This document shows, piece after piece, positions 43,910 through 52,400 of a DNA stretch of 64,000 bases. How positions within the stretch are numbered: the stretch's first letter is position 1; each line of letters starts with the position of its first letter. The stretch covers positions 40,605-104,604 of the forward strand of contig JAFUNK010000007.1 of assembly GCA_017482205.1 (NCBI GenBank), in the 5' to 3' direction. The notes under the pieces are model-generated. The model made no database searches and had not been told where the DNA came from. It saw nothing but the letters and a program-made list of their open reading frames with translations. Position numbers and translations under genes: made by a program. The stretch comes from Lachnospiraceae bacterium (GTDB taxonomy: Bacteria; Bacillota; Clostridia; Lachnospirales; Lachnospiraceae).

Positions 43910-44868
43910 TATTCTCCAACCCTCCTTAACAATTTCTGTACCAGTAAGTTACTGCCGACCATCAGCAGGAACAATACTGTTGCAATCGCGGATGCATAAC
44001 CCATTTCGAAACGAACAGTACCGTAGTCCAAAAGGTGGGTTACTACCGTCGCACCCGAGTAGTTAACTGACGGGTTACCTGCCAGCTGTATGGATACGTC
44101 GGAAATCGCAAACGCCTGTGTAATCTGCATAACCGCACCGAACATCAACTGCGGTTTCATAGCAGGAAGGGTTACATACCAAAGTTCCTGCCAACGGTTC
44201 TTTACACCGTCAAGTGCAGCTGCTTCATACAGCGATTTATCTACTGTCTGCAAACCTGCAATGAAGGAAAGGAAACCGGTACCCAAACTCAACCAGAGCT
44301 GTACTACAATCAGGAAAGGAAGAACGTATTTTTCGGTCTTCATCCATATGATTGCTTCATCTAAGACACCCAATTTCATCAATATACCGTTTAAATATCC
44401 GTAACGGTCACCGGACAAAATCAGTGTCCATACCACATATGCATTACCACAGATACTGGGTGCATAGAAAATCAGTGTCAGGAATGCTCTGGTCCAACCC
44501 TTAAACTCGTTGATAATCCAAGCAAAGAGCAGACACAGGAAGTAGCTGACAGGTCCTGTGATTACCGCCAGAATCATGGTATTTTTCAGTGACTTTAAGA
44601 AGATATCATCTTCCAAGAATAATTTAATGTAGTTTTTCCAACCGATAAAATCAGGCATTTCCAGCATGTTGTAGTAAGTAAAACTGAAGAACACACTCAT
44701 TAACACCGGAATTACAGTGAAGAAGAAAAACATTATAAAATAAGGTGCTAACATAAAGTAGCATTCTTTATTTCTTTTAATCCGATAACCCAGAGTTGCC
44801 TGTTTTTTTGCTATATCCAAGGCTTCCTGGGATACTTTTACTTCGGATACATTTCCGTTTTCAGCCAT
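43909..44868 (-). CDS. Carbohydrate ABC permease A1 (MalF/LplB type)
   Basis: 319 residues with six membrane helices (first at about 42-65) and the EAA motif YEAAALDGVKNRWQELWYVT near residue 215. Forms the A-system channel with the following gene. 12 nt downstream of the giant binding-protein gene. Confidence 0.92.
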   Translation of the reverse strand: MAENGNVSEVKVSQEALDIAKKQATLGYRIKRNKECYFMLAPYFIMFFFFTVIPVLMSVFFSFTYYNMLEMPDFIGWKNYIKLFLEDDIFLKSLKNTMILAVITGPVSYFLCLLFAWIINEFKGWTRAFLTLIFYAPSICGNAYVVWTLILSGDRYGYLNGILMKLGVLDEAIIWMKTEKYVLPFLIVVQLWLSLGTGFLSFIAGLQTVDKSLYEAAALDGVKNRWQELWYVTLPAMKPQLMFGAVMQITQAFAISDVSIQLAGNPSVNYSGATVVTHLLDYGTVRFEMGYASAIATVLFLLMVGSNLLVQKLLRRVGE

Positions 44869-44880
44869 TCTTTCCTCCTC

Positions 44881-47877
44881 CTACTCTTCGTTTGCGACGT
44901 CGAGTCCAAGTTCTTCGCGCTTGTAGTTGATTTCGGCATTGATGTAAATTACCTTATCCATCAACTCTTCTCTGGGAAGTGCCGTGTCGGTTTCAGTTAC
45001 TACGGTGTAGAATGCATTGTATACATTACGCCATGAATAATAACCACCGGGCACCTGCGGAATACCCTTTACACATTCCATAGACTCTTTTAATGCTTCA
45101 AAGTCATCTACAGGCCAAGGCATATTTAAGAATGCCTCATAGTTTGCGGTAGGTACACGTGCTGCACTACCCATCAGACCTTCCATTTCACGTCCGTATG
45201 CAGTCTGGGTTTCAGCACTGCTCCACCATTTAACGAACTCCCAGCTTGCGTCGGGATGTTCCGTATCAGCCATAATCATACTTGCCAGACCTGTACTTGC
45301 TACGGAATGGTCTATTGTACCGTCTTCCTGTACAGTACCGGGGATCTGGGTAAAACTCCACAATCCGGCAATATCAGGTGCGGATACCGCAAAGTTGTTG
45401 TATGTAGTATAGTCTGCAATCATAATCGGACATTCACCGGTACGGAAACGTTCTTCTACACTGGTTTCTTTGTCCAGCTTATAATCGGTATAGTATTCGC
45501 AGAATTCCTTAAAGGTTGCTACTGCTATATCGGAATCCAAAGCAGATGCAGTACCATCTTCATTGTAGTAAGCTCCGCCGTTCTGATACAGCATGGAAGC
45601 AAAAATCTGCTCAGTAGGCAACATACCGAATTCCATCTGGTTCTTTGCCAATACTGTCATTGCTACCTTAACTTCATCCCATGTTTCAGGTACTTCCAGT
45701 CCAATTTCTGCTAAGATGTCCTTACGGTAGAACATAACCGGATAGGTAATGGTCTCAGGCAATCCGTAAATTGCATCTTCGTATGTAAACTGCAAGGTTG
45801 CTGCTTCAGGGAAGCGTGCCATTACTTCATCTGCATCTTCAAACTGGCTTAAATCCAATACCGCATTACGGATACCGTAGTTAACAGGAGTATCGTTACC
45901 GGTATTTAATACCGCACCAGCAATACCATTGGTATTTGCCACCTGGATTGCTACGTCGGGACCTTCACCAACCAAAGTTGCCTTCAACAATGTAGACATA
46001 TCTACCAGCTGTACGTTTACACCGATACCGGTTTCGGGAGTAAAGCTTTCATCGATAAGAGCTTTGATAACATTTGCCTGGTCACGACCGGAACCAATCC
46101 AAAGGGTAATGGATTCGCCGGAACCATCTTCACTCACACTACCGATATTGTTATAATCAATAATGAAAGAATAGTACAATCTCTGCAACTCAAATCCTGC
46201 ACTTGCAAAGAAATTGTCATTTGCAGTTTCCACATCCATATCGGGTGAGAATACATGAATTCTGTCTACCTGCAGGGGCTGACCGATAACCTGGGTAATC
46301 CATGTACCAAGTGCTCTGACGTTGATTTTATAAGAAGTAATGGTACGTACAAAGTACTCTTCATCTTCTATCAATTCGTCCAATTGGTCAAGCATGGTTA
46401 AAAGTACAGTTTTCTTATCTGTATTCTTTCCGGCTACCTGCTCTAACAGGGTCAATGCCTGATTCAAGGTCTCTCTTGCTTCCACTAACTGATCGTGTAA
46501 CTCAGGTAATGTAGCCGCCAGCTGATAGTCTCTGAATGTATCAGGACTTACACCGGTTACCTTGATAACCTGTCTGTAAATATCGTTAAGCTGCTGTACG
46601 GATTCTTCCACAAGACCTACAATCTCGGAAAACTCACCAAGTACAACTTCCATACGAATGGTATGCTTACCTTCTTCTAGATAGAAGCGGTATGCTTCGC
46701 CGTTTTCATCACAAAGAATATCTTCTCTCCATGACTGGCTGTAATCAAATGCATACTCAGCCATTTCCGCAAAAGGAACTTCACCGTCAATGGTAATACG
46801 TCTGGATACGTGAATACCTCTCTGGAAGTTCTGCTTATCATAAAGGGAAATGCAGTAGTATCCGGTTTCGGGTACTTCAAATTCCCATTCAATCCACTGT
46901 CCTACCAGTCTCCATGAGTTACCGCCGATGGAGTTGTTTAACAATTCCTTAGGGCTTGACGGAGAAATTGCGGGAGAAGACTGATCCTGCTGGGGATATA
47001 ACATCTGGGAAGAAGTCTTACTTGCATATTCACCTTCAATGGTAATCACGTTGCCGATGGTATCTTCTGCTCCGTTTGCCTCCCATGCAGCCATTACTTC
47101 TTCATAAGAAGCAATTACGCCTTCTGAGTCAAGAACCAGTTTGTTAATTAACATAGGTTCTTTTACGGATACCATGGAAATGGTATGCTCGCCTGCTTCC
47201 AGGTAAATGGAAAGAGGCTCTGTTACATAACCGTCACTGTCGTAGCAATATCTGCTCTGCCACTCCGGTGCTTCCATTGTCTTGGGTTTTACATCATTGC
47301 CCTGATTATCCTTTTCCCACTCTTTTATCAGAACACCGTTTTCATCATAATAGGTATTCTCTACATAGTTAATCCAAACTCTGGGGAAAGTTAACAGTGC
47401 CATTTCTTGGAAAGGAAGTTCTCCGTCGATAAAAATACTTCTTTCAATATCAGAGTTCTTACCTTCTACGGAATAATAAACCACAGAAAGATTATACAAA
47501 CCGCTTTCAGGTACATTTACCTCAAACTCAATCAAGGAGTCTTCACTGGTCAGTACACTGTCTCCGGTCATGCCTTCGTAATCTGTATAAATCTCAGGAA
47601 CTGCTGCCGCATCTCCTTCTTCATAACGTACATAATCACCTGCCGGAATTTCTATGCTTCCGTCCGGACGGTTCATAGTAGCGTACTGTGCTATATAATT
47701 TTTATAACTCAGAATGGAATCATCAATATTGTAGGTACTGATAATTTCATCAAATTCTTCCATCAGCTTATCTGTTTTAGCATAACTTTCCATTTCTGCA
47801 ATGGGAAGCAGGGATAATGCCATAACAACAGCAAGCACCATGGACATGATTCTTTTGCCGGTTTCCCTCCGTTTCAT
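44881..47877 (-). CDS. Giant ABC solute-binding protein fused to carbohydrate-binding-like modules
   Basis: 998 residues, about twice the usual size. Signal peptide (1-33, ending ESYAKT), no lipobox. Two beta-sandwich, CBM6/35-like modules at about 50-255 (FEVNVPESGLYNLSVVYYSV ... YLEAGEHTISMV) and 270-420 (WEFEVPETGYYCISLYDKQN ... EGKHTIRMEV), a helical linker (425-540), then a family-1 solute-binding fold (580-985, GSGRDQANVIKALIDESFTP, LPETITYPVMFYRKDILAEI). The fusion would let one protein hold polysaccharide and deliver oligosaccharide to permeases A1/A2. Without a membrane anchor its retention must depend on the permeases or the modules. Confidence 0.88.
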   Translation of the reverse strand: MKRRETGKRIMSMVLAVVMALSLLPIAEMESYAKTDKLMEEFDEIISTYNIDDSILSYKNYIAQYATMNRPDGSIEIPAGDYVRYEEGDAAAVPEIYTDYEGMTGDSVLTSEDSLIEFEVNVPESGLYNLSVVYYSVEGKNSDIERSIFIDGELPFQEMALLTFPRVWINYVENTYYDENGVLIKEWEKDNQGNDVKPKTMEAPEWQSRYCYDSDGYVTEPLSIYLEAGEHTISMVSVKEPMLINKLVLDSEGVIASYEEVMAAWEANGAEDTIGNVITIEGEYASKTSSQMLYPQQDQSSPAISPSSPKELLNNSIGGNSWRLVGQWIEWEFEVPETGYYCISLYDKQNFQRGIHVSRRITIDGEVPFAEMAEYAFDYSQSWREDILCDENGEAYRFYLEEGKHTIRMEVVLGEFSEIVGLVEESVQQLNDIYRQVIKVTGVSPDTFRDYQLAATLPELHDQLVEARETLNQALTLLEQVAGKNTDKKTVLLTMLDQLDELIEDEEYFVRTITSYKINVRALGTWITQVIGQPLQVDRIHVFSPDMDVETANDNFFASAGFELQRLYYSFIIDYNNIGSVSEDGSGESITLWIGSGRDQANVIKALIDESFTPETGIGVNVQLVDMSTLLKATLVGEGPDVAIQVANTNGIAGAVLNTGNDTPVNYGIRNAVLDLSQFEDADEVMARFPEAATLQFTYEDAIYGLPETITYPVMFYRKDILAEIGLEVPETWDEVKVAMTVLAKNQMEFGMLPTEQIFASMLYQNGGAYYNEDGTASALDSDIAVATFKEFCEYYTDYKLDKETSVEERFRTGECPIMIADYTTYNNFAVSAPDIAGLWSFTQIPGTVQEDGTIDHSVASTGLASMIMADTEHPDASWEFVKWWSSAETQTAYGREMEGLMGSAARVPTANYEAFLNMPWPVDDFEALKESMECVKGIPQVPGGYYSWRNVYNAFYTVVTETDTALPREELMDKVIYINAEINYKREELGLDVANEE

Positions 47878-47933
47878 ACCTCTACCTCTTTCTTTGCTTA
47901 TTTGTTCCCGCCTGTTTGCGGTGGTGTTTCTTC

Positions 47934-49457
47934 TTATTTAAAATCTTTACGGATTTCATAAGTGGTCAAATCCGGTAAATCCTCCAGAGAAAGTACATTC
48001 TCATCTTCATAAGCCTTTTGTAGCATGCTCTCTTCGGTATATTGTTCGCTCAGTGCAAAAATCGTTGTGTTCTTTGCCACGAACTCACCGCCCCATGTAC
48101 ACCACATACCCCACATAGCTCCGTCCCTCACTGCAAGTTCGGGGTCGAAGATGCAACCGTTTTCCGTCATGTATACCAGCTTGGTTTCCGTACTGTAATT
48201 GGTTGCCGCATTCAGATAAGCATCTGCCTGTGAATTGTATACTCTCTCACCGGGATAAATGTCTTCCCCAATGATGTCTACGTACTCATCTCCCGGATAC
48301 CATTCTGCATCCTGTCCGTTCCAGACCCAAATCAGATTATCCAGTCCATATTCATTGGTAAGCTTATCATATAATAATATGTAGAGTTGCTTGTACGCTT
48401 CCGGTCCCGAGGCTCCCCACCAGAACCAGCCGCCGCTCGCTTCATGCAACGGCCGCCATAAAACCGGCACACCGTTTTCTTCTAATATAAGAAGTTGCTT
48501 CGCAATCGCATCTATATCCTGCATCAGCAGTTCATATCCTTCCGGGTCTTCTCCGTTCATAATCTCTGCCAGATTGATGTTGGTATAGTCTGCATAAAAT
48601 CCGCTGTACCACTGTCCCGTCAAATAAGGGGACGGTGCATTCCAGTGCCAACAGAAAGTAACAATACCACCGCTTTCCCAGAAGTCAATTGCCAGCTCTG
48701 TTGCATGACCAGTGCTGCCGTTTTCCACCCGCGAAGGCGTGTACTCAATAAAGTCAAGTCCCAACACCGCCGGCACCTCTCCGGTTGCCTTCTTAATTAT
48801 CTGAAATTCTTTACCGTACTGTCCCGTATCGCAGAACTGACCGGATAAAATCTTGTCTCCATAAATATCACACAGGTAACTGTACAACCGTTTGGTTTCA
48901 TCAGAAGCATTCGGATTGCAAAGGTCGGCCGTCACTTCATATATTCCCTCATCAATGGGTTTTGAAGACAGTACCTTGAGACAATCCAGATAAATCCAGC
49001 CCCAATATTTGGAAAGACTGATTTCATGTTCTCCTGCTTCTATGTATATACGGTTTAAACAAGCATCCGAAAACTCACTTGTCAAAGCACCAACCGTACC
49101 AATCTGTTCTCCGTCAACACTGACATAATTATGTTTTTCACCACCAATACCGGCAATAACAAAATTCAAATCATAAAAACCGCTTTCCGGTATCGTCACC
49201 TTAAAACTGCATGCATCCGCATCCGTTTCGAAGCCTTCCACATACCCCGTACCGGAATATCCCTGCACACTGAGACTGCCGGCAATTTCTACATTACCGC
49301 TCCACACAGCTTCCTCGGCTTCATAAACACCAATCACTTCCTGTGTAAAGTCTCCGCTGCCTGAACCACCTGTGTTCCGGCTTTCACCACATCCCACGCA
49401 GGCAATTCCCAACGCCGCTGCAAGGCCAAGGCTTAATGCTCTTTTTCCATTTCGCAT
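47934..49457 (-). CDS. Secreted CBM35-GH26 endo-beta-1,4-mannanase (lipoprotein)
   Basis: 507 residues. Lipoprotein-type signal (Cys 20 or 23), Gly/Ser linker, CBM35-like module (43-165, VYEAEEAVWSGNVEIAGSLS ... YIEAGEHEISLSKYWGWIYL), then a GH26 barrel (about 185-495). The acid/base Glu is in WRPLHEASGGWFWWG (E339) and the nucleophile in VYMTENGC (E432). Cuts mannan or glucomannan at the cell surface into oligosaccharides for the two transporters. First gene of the long operon, head-to-head with a cytoplasmic GH26 gene. Confidence 0.94.
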   Translation of the reverse strand: MRNGKRALSLGLAAALGIACVGCGESRNTGGSGSGDFTQEVIGVYEAEEAVWSGNVEIAGSLSVQGYSGTGYVEGFETDADACSFKVTIPESGFYDLNFVIAGIGGEKHNYVSVDGEQIGTVGALTSEFSDACLNRIYIEAGEHEISLSKYWGWIYLDCLKVLSSKPIDEGIYEVTADLCNPNASDETKRLYSYLCDIYGDKILSGQFCDTGQYGKEFQIIKKATGEVPAVLGLDFIEYTPSRVENGSTGHATELAIDFWESGGIVTFCWHWNAPSPYLTGQWYSGFYADYTNINLAEIMNGEDPEGYELLMQDIDAIAKQLLILEENGVPVLWRPLHEASGGWFWWGASGPEAYKQLYILLYDKLTNEYGLDNLIWVWNGQDAEWYPGDEYVDIIGEDIYPGERVYNSQADAYLNAATNYSTETKLVYMTENGCIFDPELAVRDGAMWGMWCTWGGEFVAKNTTIFALSEQYTEESMLQKAYEDENVLSLEDLPDLTTYEIRKDFK

Positions 49458-49891
49458 AATAACCCCTGTTCCTGCAAAAAAGGGCTTTCTTTCTATCTTT
49501 TTTGTTGAAAACCCGTTATTTTTGCGATTAAGTAATTTTAACCTCTTTTAACTTATACATTTCTGCGTAATAATTTTACTATAATTGGCAATAAACTTCA
49601 ACATGTTTTATGCAATTTGTCATTTTAGCTAATATGGCTTTTGGGTTTTTGTGCATTTTCCCATACGAGTGGTTTTTTCTTTTGTTTCTTTTGTACGAAT
49701 TCCATTTTTTGTTATTCTATTCCATATTTTAAAAAAATTGCTATGTTTTTCCTGCTTTATTCATTTTAACCTGTTATTATTACTTAATTTTAACTAATAG
49801 TAAGTTAATTTTACTTTTTATCTTTTATTTATTTACTTAATATGCTATTATTTATCATAATACTAAATACTAATTTACCGAGGAGACTTCT
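49458..49891. other. Divergent promoter region between the two GH26 genes
   Basis: 434 nt, very AT-rich, no gene. Holds the promoter of the minus operon and, less clearly, one for the plus GH26 gene (TTTACT 49832, 18-nt spacer, CATAAT 49856). TAATTTTAAC-like motifs recur at about 49530, 49786 and 49806 and could be regulator sites. Confidence 0.6.
49573..49601 (-). promoter_or_regulatory. Promoter of the large mannan operon
   Basis: On the minus strand TTGAAG, exactly 17 nt, TAAAAT; leader of about 110 nt before the GH26 start. Confidence 0.6.
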
Positions 49892-50803
49892 ATGGCAACT
49901 GATATTTCTGTTTTAACCAATCCTAACGCCCAGAAAGACACCGTAAAGCTCTATACATTCCTCTGTTCATTAAGCGGTAAAGGGATTCTTTCCGGTCAGC
50001 AGGAATGTCCCCGTGACATGACTAAAGGAGACGAACTGGCATATATCCAAAAAGTCAGTGGACACCTTCCTGCCATTCTGGGACTGGATTATATTGACAA
50101 CGATTACAATGGTACAAATGAACGTGCCAAAGCATGGCATAAAAAAGGCGGCATTGTTTCTATCTGCTGGCACTGGGGCATTCCCCCATATGGTGTAGGC
50201 TATCCCTCCAGTCAGGAAAGTGTGGATATGGAAGAACTACTCACTCCCGGCACTTCACTTCATCAAGGCTTTTTAGACAACATGGACGTTACCGCCAAAG
50301 CACTCTCCGAACTTTGTAAAGAAGGTATCCCTGTTCTGTGGCGTCCCTTCCATGAGTTTGACGGTGCATGGTTCTGGTGGGGAAAAGGAGGAAACGAAGC
50401 CTTTAAAAAATTGTGGCGTATCATGTATGACCGCTTTACTAATCTCCACAAGTTAAATAATTTAATCTGGGTATTGGGGTATTCCGGTGAAATGAAGGAC
50501 GGCTGGTATCCCGGCGATGATGTAGTAGACTGTATCGGCGGCGATGCTTACTCAGAAGGTATACATGAAGAACTATATACCTGGATAACCAAACAGACCT
50601 CTAAATCCATGCCCATCTGTCACCACGAAAACGGTCCTATTCCCGAACCCGGTCTGTTAGCTTTAAAGCAAATTAACTGGTGCTGGTTTTTAACCTGGCA
50701 CACCTTGCATATCCACGAACAAAACAGTGCCTCCTACATAAACTACGTTTACAACCACCCTTATGTAATCACACTGGAAACCTTACCTCAAATATATAAA
50801 TGA
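49892..50803 (+). CDS. Cytoplasmic GH26 beta-mannanase/mannosidase-type hydrolase
   Basis: 303 residues, essentially a bare GH26 barrel: no signal peptide and no binding module. Acid/base Glu in WRPFHEFDGAWFWWG (E155), nucleophile in HHENGP (E246), subsite residues HWGIPPYG. It should act on imported oligosaccharides, perhaps on products the phosphorylases handle poorly. Ribosome binding site GAGGAGACTTCT. Ends exactly at the outer arm of palindromic element copy 3. Confidence 0.9.
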   Translation: MATDISVLTNPNAQKDTVKLYTFLCSLSGKGILSGQQECPRDMTKGDELAYIQKVSGHLPAILGLDYIDNDYNGTNERAKAWHKKGGIVSICWHWGIPPYGVGYPSSQESVDMEELLTPGTSLHQGFLDNMDVTAKALSELCKEGIPVLWRPFHEFDGAWFWWGKGGNEAFKKLWRIMYDRFTNLHKLNNLIWVLGYSGEMKDGWYPGDDVVDCIGGDAYSEGIHEELYTWITKQTSKSMPICHHENGPIPEPGLLALKQINWCWFLTWHTLHIHEQNSASYINYVYNHPYVITLETLPQIYK

Positions 50804-51029
50804 TATCGTAAAAAAGGACTGTTTTAAATCAAGACTATTAAAATGACCGCAAAAAGCTTTCCGGCTCAGACCCTTGTGGAACGTCGGCACTTAGCAAGAA
50901 GGTTTCCCATCGGGAAGCTTTCGAGCTTAGTACCGCTACGTTTCGCATGGAGCGAGAGCGTATCTGTAAGGAAACTTTTTACGGTCATTTTAATAGAATT
51001 GGTTTTAACAGTCCTTTTTTTACGATATC
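50802..51029. repeat. Convergent-junction palindromic element, copy 3
   Basis: Arms 50802-50849 and 50982-51029 pair almost throughout (GATATCGTAAAAAAGGACTG / CAGTCCTTTTTTTACGATATC, then ATTAAAATGACCG / CGGTCATTTTAAT). The outermost arm alone is a classic bidirectional terminator. Core 50849-50982 aligns with copy 2. Both flanking stop codons (GH26 TGA at 50801-50803, esterase TAA at 51020-51022) overlap the arms. Confidence 0.9.
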
Positions 51030-52345
51030 AGCAGTCCCAACAAGGCAAATACACTTCCTTCAGAATCTTCCGCTTTCTTAATTTCAACAGTATGCATGGT
51101 TCTTTCGGCAGATGTGTAAATTTCATATGCTTCGCTGTAATCTCCCCAGCCGCCTGCAAAATCTGCATTCAGTGTGGTTACATGTTCACCGTCTACATAA
51201 ACTTCATACTTTCCACCACCGCCATTTACCATTTCCTGATACATAATACCGATATTGGCAGCCTCTACTTCAAAGATAAGACTTTCCTCGCCGCTCTCGG
51301 TATACCAGTTGCCGGGGAAACGGCTGTTAATGTCTGCCACTTCAAAACTGCCCCACTGTATGGGTTCAATATCATCAGCATATAAAATAGTAGCATCCAT
51401 ATATACTTCTTTGGTAATCACATCCTTGTTAAAAGGCGTTACCTCTGTTTCGATTTCATCCAGTCTGTTATAAATATCCGTCAGGTATACATCTAATGTT
51501 TCTGCCACAATGGCATGTCCCATATTGTTAGGGTGAATATTGTCAGGAGAAATATCATCCCATGTAAAGCTGCCTTCTTTAATTTCATCCAGTACGATAT
51601 TACCGTAACTAATCATAGGGATTTCATACTGGAAGCCAATCAAAGACTGGTTTCCCTGTGCGCTGGTGCCATCCTCCATGGTCATAAAAAGCAGAAGCAC
51701 CGCCGGATTGTACTCTTCCATCATAATCCGACGCACCAGATTGTCATAACTCTTTTTATAAAAATTACTGTTAGCATCATTTACACCAAATTCTACGATG
51801 ACTAAATCAGGCTCATAAGATAACAAATCCTCTTCTACTCTGTGTACCCCCAGATAAGAAGTGGTACTGCCCACCCCTGCATTGATAAAGGTAATCTCGG
51901 ACTGCGGAAAAGTTTCCTCCCACCATTTCTTTAAAAGGGACGCATAGCAGGAATCCTGACTGCTTGCAGAAGACCCCTGTGTAATGGAACCACCGATAAC
52001 CCCAATGGTTACCGCCTCCCCTGCTTCAGCTTTTCTGAGAGCTGCCGCTATTCTGGAAATATCTCCTTCCGGATAGGCCGTAGCCCTTTCATACATTTCT
52101 TTATCCAGATAAGTACACTCCGCCAACAGGTCATCTATCGTCACCGCATTACCGCCCGGTGCATTTTCCCCGGACTGCGTACCTTCCAAACCTTCTGTTC
52201 CTACATTACTGTCTGTTTCATTACCGGTCTGCACCGTATCGTTTGTACCATTTTCTCCGTTTGCACTGCCACAGGCAGCACAGGATACGCTCAATACCAA
52301 AGCCAGCGTCATGACCTCTATTTTTTGTCTCCATGCCTTTTTCAT
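51020..52345 (-). CDS. Surface SGNH-hydrolase acetylesterase lipoprotein, CE17-like
   Basis: 441 residues from the ATG at 52345 behind AGAAGGAGAAAACGC; an upstream 16-codon extension was rejected. Lipoprotein signal (Cys 22 or 25), acidic/Gly linker to about 68, SGNH domain (IGVIGGSITQG with Ser120, NAGVGSTTSYLG, VEFGVNDAN, DNIHPNNMGH) and a C-terminal beta domain (about 310-440). Clearly paralogous to the cytoplasmic esterase at 27174-28313, sharing RVEE-(E/D)-(V/L)-LS and NLVRRI. Likely deacetylates mannan outside the cell to open it to GH26/GH5. Confidence 0.87.
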   Translation of the reverse strand: MKKAWRQKIEVMTLALVLSVSCAACGSANGENGTNDTVQTGNETDSNVGTEGLEGTQSGENAPGGNAVTIDDLLAECTYLDKEMYERATAYPEGDISRIAAALRKAEAGEAVTIGVIGGSITQGSSASSQDSCYASLLKKWWEETFPQSEITFINAGVGSTTSYLGVHRVEEDLLSYEPDLVIVEFGVNDANSNFYKKSYDNLVRRIMMEEYNPAVLLLFMTMEDGTSAQGNQSLIGFQYEIPMISYGNIVLDEIKEGSFTWDDISPDNIHPNNMGHAIVAETLDVYLTDIYNRLDEIETEVTPFNKDVITKEVYMDATILYADDIEPIQWGSFEVADINSRFPGNWYTESGEESLIFEVEAANIGIMYQEMVNGGGGKYEVYVDGEHVTTLNADFAGGWGDYSEAYEIYTSAERTMHTVEIKKAEDSEGSVFALLGLLIS

Positions 52346-52400
52346 GCGTTTTCTCCTTCTCATACGGACATCCTTTATGCCCACTCCAATCATGCTTTAT

